NCBI GenBank assembly: GCA_035715725.1
Contig: DASTKT010000085.1
Coordinates: forward strand, 32,217-96,216
From: JADGGV01 sp035715725
GTDB taxonomy: Bacteria > Gemmatimonadota > Gemmatimonadetes > Longimicrobiales > RSA9
DNA length: 64,000 nucleotides
Direction of reading: 5' to 3'
The notes below the pieces were generated by a model. The model made no database searches. It worked only from the letters and a program-made list of their open reading frames with translations, and was not told the DNA's origin. Each line of letters begins with the position of its first letter. Within the stretch, counting starts at the first letter, position 1. This document shows, piece by piece, positions 10,054 to 18,700 of this stretch. The translations under genes were made by a program, and so were the position numbers.

Positions 10054-10082
10054 TTGTACCCGCATCGGGCGCGGGGTAGCTT
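10054..10082 (+). promoter_or_regulatory. Promoter of the TrkA-RyR gene
   Basis: TTGTAC (10054-10059) and TAGCTT (10077-10082) are separated by 17 bp. The start codon at 10121 lies about 30 nt after the expected transcription start, with no obvious Shine-Dalgarno. The TAGCTT -10 box recurs before the moeB-like gene. Confidence 0.6.
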
Positions 10083-10120
10083 GGAACCGCGCGCGAACCG
10101 CCACCCATGCGCTTCCATCG

Positions 10121-12532
10121 ATGCCCTCCTCCTCCCCGCGCTGGCAGCGTCGACTCGTCGCGGCGGCGTTCCTTCTCGGCGTCGCGGTCCTGCTGCTGGC
10201 GTTCGTCGGGCTCTTCCGCGAGGGCGGCTACCGCGTCGGCCTCGAACTATCGGCCGACGGGCTGCGGGCCTTCAGCACGCTCATCTTCCAGACCGCCGCC
10301 ACGCTCTGGCTCGGGCAGCCGCAGCCGCCGCCGACCGACCTGGCGTTCACGTGGGCGCGGATCCTCGCCGTGCTCTTCGCGCTGTCGGCGGGTGTGGGCA
10401 TCCTGCTGGAGCTCTACCGGCCGGCCAGCGATGCCGCGCTCCGCACCCTCTTCTGGTGGAGCCGCGCGGTGCGGCCCTCGCGTCCGCCCGCGGTGGTCAT
10501 CGGGCTCGGCTCGGTCGGCGGCCCCCTCGCGCGGGAGCTGCGCCGCAAAGGCCGGCCGGTCTACGCCATCGAGCCCGAGGAGGGCGGTGCCCGGGCGGCC
10601 GAAGCCCGCCGCGCGGGCGCGCTCGTCCTCCGGGGCGACGGCATGGACCCGGGCGTCCGCCGCCGGGCGGCGCTCCGCCACGCGTCCGAGGTGTTCGTCG
10701 CCACGGGAGACGACGAGCGCAACGTCCAGATCGCCGCCGCCGTGCTCGGCGAGCTCGAGGCGCCCGGCGCGCGCCGACGGCCCGGGCGCGGCGGCGGCGG
10801 CGGCCGCGGCGCCGCGGGCAGCGGGCCCGAAGCTGCCGTGCGCGCGACTGGCGGGCGTCGGCCATGCTGCTACGTCCACGCGGCGGACCCGACGCTCGCC
10901 TCCACCCTGCGCGGCCACGAGCTGCTGCGCCGCCGAGCCGGCGCCATGGAGCTGCGGGCGTTCAGCATCCGCGACCTCGCCGCGCGCGATCTCTTCTTCT
11001 CCGGGACGCACGGCCTCCTCCGCAGCCCGGCGAGCGTGCCCCGGACGGATGAGGTCTTTCACCTCTTCCTCTTCGGCTTCGGCGCCCTCGGCCAGACGAT
11101 CGCGCTGCATCTCGCCCGGTTCGGTCACTTCGCGTCGGGACTCCGCCCCCGCCTGACGGTGTACGGCGACTTCGCGAGCCCGAGCGGCGAGCGCGCGAGG
11201 CGCGCGTTCCTCGAACGGTACGCCGCCTTCTGTCCCGACGGCCTGGATCTCGCCGGTCCGGCGTTTCTCGCGGCGCGTGATGCCTGGGTCGCGCGGCCGG
11301 GGCGCCCGTCCGCCGCGGATCACCGGAGCCCCGAGGTCGTTTCCGTGCGGCGCGACGGGAGATCCTTCCAGGTGCGGCCGGTCGAGTACGTGGTCAACGC
11401 CGAGTTCCGGGCGCTTCCGAGCGCCCTGGAGGCGGCTTCGTTCCTCGGCGAGGTGGAGGCGCGCCTGGGGCCGCCTCAGGGGCCTCGCGTCCGCGCCGCC
11501 CTCGTCGTCTGCATCGACGACCGCCCGGGACTGCTGCCGGCGCTCCGGCTGCAGCAGGCGCTGGCGCACCGGCTGCGCGATGACCCGGCCGGCCGATCGG
11601 CGGAGATCGCCGCAACCGTGCCGATTTACTTCTGGCTCCCCGTGGACGAGGGCGTGGCCCGGCTGGTCGCGGAGCAGGAGGCAGCCCCCGACGCCAGCGA
11701 ACGCGAGGCCGCGCGGCGCTTTCCCCTGCGCCCCTTCGGCGGCGCGGTCGGCTCCTACGAGGCCATCACCCAGGGTCGGCTTCGGGACCAAGCGCTAGGA
11801 CTCCGCGCCGTCTACGGCATCGTGGCGCGGCGGCCCGGTGACGGTCACCTCGACTTCGAGGACTCGAACATCGACGCGGTGGACCACGCGGAGGCGGTCA
11901 AGCTGCCCGCGCTGGGGATCCGCTTCCTCCGGGAGCGGGAGCTCGATGCGGCGGAGGCCGTGAGGCGGCACGTCTGGCCGGATCCGTTGCTGGGGAGCCT
12001 CTGCGGTGCCGAGGCGGTTGCGGCGCAGCGCGCGCTGGAGGCGGCGGTGCCGAAGGATCCGAAGAGCGGCAAGCTCGTCCTGGAGCCGCAGGCGTTCGAG
12101 GCGCTGGGACCCTCTCTGCGACAGCGGCTCGCGGTGCTCGACAGGGTCCTCGTGCCGGAATCGCCGAAGGAGCGGGCGGAAACGCCGGAGGAGCGGGCGC
12201 GACGGGAGCGGCTCGAGCTGGCGGTCGCCGCCGCGCTGGGGCAGGCGATCCGGATACTGGCCGCGGAGCTCGCCGAACGCGGTCGCGATGCGGATCTCGC
12301 GGCGCGCACGGAGCACGCTCGGTGGATGGGCGAGCGGCTGGTGAAGGGCTGGCGCTTCGGCGCCAGGCGCGAAGACGGGCGCCGGCGAGAAACGTTCGTC
12401 CCCTGGGAGGACCTCGCCGACGCCGACCGGGACTACGATCGTACCCAGGTGCCGCGGCGGATCGTGGAGCATGCCCTGGAGGAGGAGTACGCGTACGTCG
12501 CGCTCCCCGACTCGGCGCCGGGTCCGGCGTGA
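10121..12532 (+). CDS. Membrane-anchored double TrkA-N (Rossmann) protein with C-terminal RyR domain
   Basis: An 803-residue protein. Two transmembrane helices lie at about residues 11-32 and 77-98. The loop between them has no potassium selectivity filter, so a channel pore is not evident. Next comes a Rossmann domain of TrkA-N type (GLGSVGG at 128-134, Glu151 after the second strand), a Gly/Arg-rich low-complexity insert at about 216-246, and a second Rossmann-like motif (GFGALGQ, 319-325). The C-terminus (about 730-775) is an RyR domain: HARWMGERLVKGWRFG, then VPWEDL and DRDYDRTQ. TrkA-N domains bind NAD(H) or related nucleotides, so this is likely a membrane-bound ligand sensor. It converges, 47 bp apart, on a gene for a stand-alone RyR protein, which suggests a functional link. 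Start: the ATG at 10121; the ATG at 10107 is out of frame. Confidence 0.75.
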   Translation: MPSSSPRWQRRLVAAAFLLGVAVLLLAFVGLFREGGYRVGLELSADGLRAFSTLIFQTAATLWLGQPQPPPTDLAFTWARILAVLFALSAGVGILLELYRPASDAALRTLFWWSRAVRPSRPPAVVIGLGSVGGPLARELRRKGRPVYAIEPEEGGARAAEARRAGALVLRGDGMDPGVRRRAALRHASEVFVATGDDERNVQIAAAVLGELEAPGARRRPGRGGGGGRGAAGSGPEAAVRATGGRRPCCYVHAADPTLASTLRGHELLRRRAGAMELRAFSIRDLAARDLFFSGTHGLLRSPASVPRTDEVFHLFLFGFGALGQTIALHLARFGHFASGLRPRLTVYGDFASPSGERARRAFLERYAAFCPDGLDLAGPAFLAARDAWVARPGRPSAADHRSPEVVSVRRDGRSFQVRPVEYVVNAEFRALPSALEAASFLGEVEARLGPPQGPRVRAALVVCIDDRPGLLPALRLQQALAHRLRDDPAGRSAEIAATVPIYFWLPVDEGVARLVAEQEAAPDASEREAARRFPLRPFGGAVGSYEAITQGRLRDQALGLRAVYGIVARRPGDGHLDFEDSNIDAVDHAEAVKLPALGIRFLRERELDAAEAVRRHVWPDPLLGSLCGAEAVAAQRALEAAVPKDPKSGKLVLEPQAFEALGPSLRQRLAVLDRVLVPESPKERAETPEERARRERLELAVAAALGQAIRILAAELAERGRDADLAARTEHARWMGERLVKGWRFGARREDGRRRETFVPWEDLADADRDYDRTQVPRRIVEHALEEEYAYVALPDSAPGPA

Positions 12533-12579
12533 CGGGCGCGCCGCGCCGCCGCCGGGGTCCGGGCGACGTGCCCGCAGGG

Positions 12580-12942
12580 CTACGGCGACCGGGCGCCGCC
12601 GCCCGTTTCCGTTACCGCACCGCGCCCGGCGCCATCCGCCTCCGGCCCCCCGGACGGGTCCGGCGGCACGATCCGGAACCCGAGCGCCAGGGTCGCGCGG
12701 ATCGCCTCCAGCGCCGTTCGCCGGTCGTACTCCTTCTCCGACTCCGACAGTTCCGCGTACGGCACGAGGCAGGGGTGCGTCTTCGCCTCGTCGTCCCGGC
12801 GCGGCCCGTACCGCCACCCCTCCTCGAGCCGGCCCCGCGCCCACGTCTCGTGGATGTGCCGTGCCAAGAATTCGGTGAGATCGGTCAGCCCGTCGGGCAG
12901 CTCGACCCCGTCGGTCCGGAGGGGCGTCGGCTCGTAGCGCAT
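12580..12942 (-). CDS. Single-domain RyR (ryanodine receptor-like) protein
   Basis: A 120-residue protein that is almost entirely one RyR domain (residues about 3-95). Visible hallmarks are the early YEPTPLRT stretch, ARHIHETWARGR, EEGWRYGPRRDD, THPCLVPYAEL and SEKEYDRRTALEAIRATLALGF. This is very close to the family pattern and much cleaner than the copy in the convergent TrkA fusion. The tail is Gly/Pro-rich. RyR domains in bacteria are regarded as small ligand-binding or interaction modules; the ligand here is unknown. It is the last gene of the patatin-STAND-protease operon, 26 bp after the protease stop. Start: ATG at 12942; an in-frame TTG at 12951 is the alternative, and neither has a good Shine-Dalgarno. 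Confidence 0.8.
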   Translation of the reverse strand: MRYEPTPLRTDGVELPDGLTDLTEFLARHIHETWARGRLEEGWRYGPRRDDEAKTHPCLVPYAELSESEKEYDRRTALEAIRATLALGFRIVPPDPSGGPEADGAGRGAVTETGGGARSP

Positions 12943-12968
12943 GGAGGACAACGGACGCGCGCTCCCGC

Positions 12969-15713
12969 TCAGCGCGCCGCCGGCGCGACCATCGCGGCGC
13001 CCTCGGGCGGGGCACCGGGGCTCGCCGGCGCGGTCCCGGCGCTCGCCCCGGCCGGCGCGCCTTCACGGAGCACCGCGCGGGCCTCGACGCCCGTGAGCTC
13101 CTCGCGCGCGAGCAGCGCGTCGGCCAGCGCGGCGAGCTGCGGGGCCGCCGCCCGCAGGCGCGCCAGCACGGCGGCGTAGGCTTCCGTCAGCACCCGGCTC
13201 GCCTCGTCGATCTGCGACGCGCTCGGCGAGCTGGACCAGAGGAGCTTGTTGTCGGGCCCGAGCCCGTACTGCGTGGTCAGGAGCAGCGCCGACTCGGTGC
13301 CCACCCTCAGGTCGTCCTGCGCGCCGCCCGTGATCCCCTCCATGCCGAAGACGATCTCCTCCGCCGCACGACCGGCCAGGATGACCTCCAGCCGCTCGAG
13401 GTACTCGCGCCGGGTCACGAGCACGCGCGCCGGCGGCGTGCGCGCGACGAAGCCGAGGGTCCCGTCGGCGCGCGGCACGATCGTCACGAACGAGATCTCC
13501 TCGCCCTGGGTGCTGCCGAGGAACGCCGCCAGCGCGTGCCCGGCCTCGTGGACGGCGACCCGGCGCACCTCGGCGGGCGTCAGCCGCGGCGAGGAGGCGG
13601 GGTCGCGCGGCTTGCTCGTGATCTCCGCGATCAGCTCCGTCTGCCGGATCGGGTGGCCGCCCCGGCGTGCCCGCCGGGCCGCGCCGCGGACGAAGAGCTC
13701 CACGTCCGCGCCCGTCAGCCCGAGCGTCAGCCCACCCAGCGTGCGCACGTCGATGTCCGGCCCCAGCAGCGCGGGCTCGTACTCCGCCAGGTACTGCTGA
13801 AAGATCTGCGACAGCGCCTCGGCGCTCGGCCGCGGGATCTCGATGACGCGGTCGAGGCGGCCGGCCCGCCGCAGCGCCGGGTCCACCCGGTCGGCGTGGT
13901 TCGTGGCCGCGATCACGATGACCGGCGCCTCGGGATCCAGTCCCTGCATCTGCTCCAGCAGCGCGTTCACGACCTCGGTCAGGTACTGCGCGTTGGCGCC
14001 GCTGAACGTCTCCCGGTTCCCGAGGCTGTCGATCTCGTCGACGAAGAGGATCGCCGGGGCGAAGCGGCGCGCCAGCGCGAAGTCGGCGCGCATGGCGCGG
14101 ATGTGGTCGCCCAGGTGCCCCGCGGCCTGCCAGCTCGCCGCGCTCGCGCTGACGAAGCGGATGCCGCACTCCTTGGCGATGGCCCGGGCCAGCGTGGTCT
14201 TGCCGGTGCCCGGCGCCCCGACGAGCAGGACGCCGTGGTCGACCTGGCGCCAGGCGAGCCGCCCGGCGATCGCCTCGCGGACATCCGTGATCAGGTCCTC
14301 CGCGAAGATCCGTGCCTCCCCCAGGCCGTGCAGGTCGCGGAGCGCGATCCCGGTGGCGGGCTCCAGGTCCCGCAGCCGCTTCTGCGCGCGCTCGCGGATG
14401 TAGGCCAGCGTCTCGGCGGGCGAGAGGCCGAGCGACCTCGGGTGCTGGAAGTCGGAGTGGTGGACGTGCGTCACCCAGTGCGTGTCCTCGTCTTGCCAGC
14501 CGGCGGGCGGGTCGTCGCCCATCACGCGCCGGAAGAGCGCCGCGAAGGCCGCGGCGTCGAGACGCGGGAGCCGCAGCGTCACGTCCACGACCTGCCGGAG
14601 GCCCGCCGGCAGGTCCCGGACACGCTCGCAGCCGATCAGGCAGCCGACGTCCCGGGCCCCGATCTCGTGCGCGACCCGCTCGGCGTCCACGATGGCGCGG
14701 TACGCGTGGAACGGCAGCAGCACGACCGCGGGACCGCTCTCCGGCACCTGCACGCGCAGCCGGGTGTCGTCGCTCGGATCGACGTCGGACTCGATCCAGC
14801 GGACGCGGGTCGCCGCCGCCGCGTGGTCGCGCGCGATCTGCGCGACCGTCTCCTCGATGAACGGCAGCGTGCTCTCGATGGCGACGACCGGCGCCGCCGT
14901 CGTCACGGCCCGGGCGAAGCGTTCCAGCACCGTGCCGCCGGTGAGCCGGGCGTTGAAGTGCGCGATCAGCCGGGTGTCCGCCTGCTGCCGCAGCGCCTGT
15001 TCCAGCAGCAGCTCGACCAGCGTCCGCAGAATGGCCGCGCCGCTCGGCGTCACCGCGCCCGTGGTCTCGAGCCGCGAGGCGACGGCCTCCGCCGGGAAGA
15101 GGTCGGGGACGTCGGGGATCACCGCCGGCGTCACGTCGGCCAGGAGGAGCTCGTCGTCGACCATCTCCGTGGCCCCCTGCGGGGTGACGGCGAAGCGGCT
15201 GTCGTACAGGCCGTGCTCGTAGTGCACCCGTGCCTTCAGGACGAAGGTGCCGGCCTCGTCCACCCGCTCGAGCTCGACCGGCTGGGCCAGCGCCGCGATC
15301 GGGAAGAGAGCGTCGTCCGCGGCGGGCATGATCGCGGGTTTCTCGAACAGGAGGAACGGGCCGGCGTCGCCCCGCACCGCGAAGCAGAAGAAGCGCAGGT
15401 AGTCGATGGCCGTCTCCTCCGTCACCCTCACCTCGTCCTCGCGGTTCGCGCGGTGGACCGGCGCGCTCGTGCCGTCGAGGACGAAGACGTCGTCGTCGTT
15501 CGTCAGGAGGAACAGCTCGAGGGCAGGCGCGCCCGGCGGCTGCAGCGTGAGGTGGGCGAGCACCAGCGTCGGGTAGAACGGGAGGTCGGCGACGCCCCCG
15601 GTGACGCGGACGGAGCCGAGCCGCGCCGGATCCTCCTCCTCGTACAGGGCGCGGGCGGCCAGCATCGCCGCGGCGGGGTCGGGAAGCGCGTTCCAGGTCA
15701 GGTGGTCGATCAT
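12969..15713 (-). CDS. Soluble FtsH-like AAA protease (M41) with novel N-terminal domain
   Basis: A 914-residue protein. Residues about 40-190 form a domain shared with the upstream STAND protein (LPFYP, VLDGTSAPVH, AIDYLRFFC). A helical linker region (about 200-450) follows. The AAA module has Walker A GAPGTGKT at 499-506, Walker B ILFVDEID at 555-562, and the second-region-of-homology arginines in DPALRRAGRLDRV. The M41 protease module has HEAGH at 722-726 and the third zinc ligand probably Asp801 in GGAQDDL. Unlike FtsH it has no N-terminal membrane helices, so it should be cytosolic. All catalytic residues are present, so ATP-driven proteolysis is expected. ATG at 15713 follows a GGGAG site, 19 bp after the STAND gene. 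The C-terminal tail is Ala/Gly/Pro-rich. Confidence 0.85.
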   Translation of the reverse strand: MIDHLTWNALPDPAAAMLAARALYEEEDPARLGSVRVTGGVADLPFYPTLVLAHLTLQPPGAPALELFLLTNDDDVFVLDGTSAPVHRANREDEVRVTEETAIDYLRFFCFAVRGDAGPFLLFEKPAIMPAADDALFPIAALAQPVELERVDEAGTFVLKARVHYEHGLYDSRFAVTPQGATEMVDDELLLADVTPAVIPDVPDLFPAEAVASRLETTGAVTPSGAAILRTLVELLLEQALRQQADTRLIAHFNARLTGGTVLERFARAVTTAAPVVAIESTLPFIEETVAQIARDHAAAATRVRWIESDVDPSDDTRLRVQVPESGPAVVLLPFHAYRAIVDAERVAHEIGARDVGCLIGCERVRDLPAGLRQVVDVTLRLPRLDAAAFAALFRRVMGDDPPAGWQDEDTHWVTHVHHSDFQHPRSLGLSPAETLAYIRERAQKRLRDLEPATGIALRDLHGLGEARIFAEDLITDVREAIAGRLAWRQVDHGVLLVGAPGTGKTTLARAIAKECGIRFVSASAASWQAAGHLGDHIRAMRADFALARRFAPAILFVDEIDSLGNRETFSGANAQYLTEVVNALLEQMQGLDPEAPVIVIAATNHADRVDPALRRAGRLDRVIEIPRPSAEALSQIFQQYLAEYEPALLGPDIDVRTLGGLTLGLTGADVELFVRGAARRARRGGHPIRQTELIAEITSKPRDPASSPRLTPAEVRRVAVHEAGHALAAFLGSTQGEEISFVTIVPRADGTLGFVARTPPARVLVTRREYLERLEVILAGRAAEEIVFGMEGITGGAQDDLRVGTESALLLTTQYGLGPDNKLLWSSSPSASQIDEASRVLTEAYAAVLARLRAAAPQLAALADALLAREELTGVEARAVLREGAPAGASAGTAPASPGAPPEGAAMVAPAAR

Positions 15714-15732
15714 GCGTCCGGCTCCCGTTCGG

Positions 15733-18700
15733 CTAGGCGGTGGAGGGAAGGGGAGTGGTCGGCGACGACTCCCCGAGCGGCCGGAGGGTGCGGAACCCCT
15801 CGTGGAAGACCTCCAGGTGCGCGCCGATGCGTCCGATCGGCCCGTCGGTGTCGAGGATCTCGACCCGGCCGTCCGCGCCGATCCGGAGCTCCGCCTGCAA
15901 GACCTCGCCCCCCCGGCGGATCGCGCCGGTCGCCCGCCACTCGGGCCGACCGTCGGGATCGACGCTGCTACCGGCGAGCGTCAGCGGCCGGACCACCGCG
16001 GCGGCCCGCCGCCGCTCCTCCTCGGGCGTCCCGGCCGGCCAGACGAGGCGATCCACCGACTCGAGCGGCGCGGCGGAACCCCTCGGCCCGTGCACCGCGG
16101 CGCAGAAGAACCGCAGGTACTCCAACGCTTCCGCCCCGTCGTCCAGGCGCGGCGGGAGCGCCGCGTTGAGGGCGCGGATCGGCTCGACCGTGCCGTCGAG
16201 CCACGCGGTGCCCCCCCGGTGCTGGATGAAGGTGATGTAGCCGGCCAGCTCGTCGTCGCGCCAGGCGCGGGCCTCGTACAGCACCCCGTCCGGGTAGAAC
16301 GGCAGCGGTCGCATCCAGATGGCGTCCAGGCGGTCGATGCCCGGCTGGAAGCGCGCCGGGAGCCGCCGCCCGACGTCGGCGAGGAGGCGGTCCACGGCCT
16401 CACCCTCGCACGGCGTCCAGCTCCCCGCCACCAGCGGCGGGATCGGCCCGGGCATCGCCGGCGGATCCGGTGTCCAGTCGAGGTTGAAGACCGGCACCGC
16501 GCCCGGCCGCGTCGTCAGGCGCGTGCGGACGTCGTCGCGGAAGCCCTCGGCGTGGAGCTCGAGATTGAACGCGCGCGGGCGATCGCGCACCATCGTGACC
16601 ATTCCGAACGTCTCGACGCTGAACTCGGCGTCGGACAGCAGGTCGCCGAATTGCACGACGCCGCTCACGTTCCACGGGCCGCCCTTGGCGTCGGAAAGGT
16701 GGCGCAACCCGTTCGCGTGTGCGCCGGCCTTCTCGCGAGCTTCCCGGGAGACCGATTCCGGCCAGGCCAGGCGGGCGGGAGACTCGATCAGCACGAAGGC
16801 ATACTCGTCGAAGGTGGGGTCCCCCGCGGGACGCGCCTGCAGCGCCTGGCAGAAGAAGCGCAGGTAGTCGAGCGCCTCGGCCGGGCCGGCGAGGCGGAGC
16901 GGCCGCTCGGCGTTGAGCCGATGGATCGGCGAGGATGTGCCGTCGAGCCAGGTCGCGCCGCCGGGGTGCCGGACGAAGGTGAGATAGCCGACCGCGCCGG
17001 CGCCCCGCCGTGCCCGCGCCTCGCAAAGCTGCGCATCGCCATAGAACGGGAGCGGCCGAACGCGGACCGCGTCCACCCGCTCGATCCCGCAGCCGAGCCC
17101 GGCGGGAGCCGCGTCCACCGCCGCCGCGAGCAGCTCCGCGCCCGCGGCCGGATCCAGCACCGTCCACTCGCCGTCCAGGAGCGGCGCCAGCGCCCAGCCG
17201 CTCCCAGCGCCCTCGGCGGAGGCCGTCAGCATGCGCGCCAGGTGGCGCCGCAGCTCGGGACCGCGCAGCCGTCTCCACTCCGCCGCGCCGCCGGCGAACC
17301 ACGGCGGAACACAGGCCCTGGCCGCGACGAGACGGCTCACCACCCCTCCGTGATCGCCCTGCAGCGCCAGGTAGAGCGGAGAGCGGCCGAGATTGTCGTA
17401 CGGCGATGGGTCCGTCGCCGCGGCCTCCAGGAGCGCGGCGACCGCATCCTCCCCTCCGTTCGCGGCGGCCAGGTGCAGCGCCGTCCGCCCGTTCCGGTCG
17501 CGGTGGTTCGGGTCGGCGCCGTGCGCCGGACCCAGCAGGAGGCGGATCACCTCCGCCTCGCCGCTGCGCGCCGCCACGAGCAGCGCGGTGCTCCCGTCGG
17601 CATTCTCCTGGTCCACCGGGCCGCGGTGCTCGAGGAGGAGGCGAGCCGCGTCGCGATGGCCCGCCTCCGCCGCCGCCGTGAGCGCCGTCCAGCCGCGTGC
17701 CGATGCCGCCGAGACCGTGGCCCCCCCCTCGATCAGCAGCTCCATGACCTCCATGTGGCCGTGTTGCGCCGCCATGATGAGCGGCGTAAAGCCGGCCGCG
17801 TCCGGTCGGTCGATCGCGGCCTCATAGGCGAGCAGCCGCCGGACGACATCGGCGTGGCCGTTCAGCGCCGCCCACCAGAGCGCCGTCGGCGCGCTCTGGT
17901 CCGGGTGATCCACCGCGGCTCCGTGCTCCTCGTGGAGCACCCGCAGGATCTCGACGTGACCCTCCGACGCCGCGTAGTCGAGCGCGGTGGAGCGTTGCGC
18001 GTTCTCGCGGCGGACGTCGGCGCCGCGCCCGATCAGCAGCCGGACCAGGCGCTCCGACCCCTCGTGGGCGGCGAACATGAGGGCGGTGCTGCCACCGGTC
18101 CGGCTCGCCCGGCCGTCGGCGTCCGTCTCCGTGACGACGGGCGTGGCGGAGTCCCGGTCCGCGCCGTGGTCCAGCATGAAGGTGACGAGCGCCTCGTCCC
18201 GCAGGCGCACGGCGTCCGCGAGACGAGGCGTGCCGTCGGCCCGGGCGTGGCTCCCGTCGGCGACGCGGCGGCGGATGGCCGCCGTGACGAATGCGCGCAG
18301 CTCCGGCTCGAGCACTTCGTCGCGCCAGTCCACGAGCATGCGCTCCGCGTTGTCGATCTGCTGATTGGCCAAGGGGGGGTTCGCGTCGCTCGGGTCCTCC
18401 AGCCACCATTGGAGCTGGCTGCGGACCCCCGAGCGCGTCTTCAGGTGGCTCCGCTCGTTCTCGAGCCACGCCCTCGCCTGGTCCCAGTGGTACAGCACCG
18501 CCTCGTGGACCAGCCGGACGTTGCCGTCCTCCTCCAGGACCAGACGGTTCCTCTTCAGCGCCGCGAGGAGCGGCCCGGCGGCCTCCGGGATCTCCGCCTC
18601 CGGGCAGGTCCGGAGCGTCACGTCCGGACCGAGCTCACCCTCGGTTCCGGGTGCGACGCCCGGGTGTGCGGCGCCGTTCGGCGGGACATCCACGAGCCGG

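Noticed and set aside
10121..12532. Potassium channel
   Set aside because: The loop between the two helices contains no selectivity-filter sequence.
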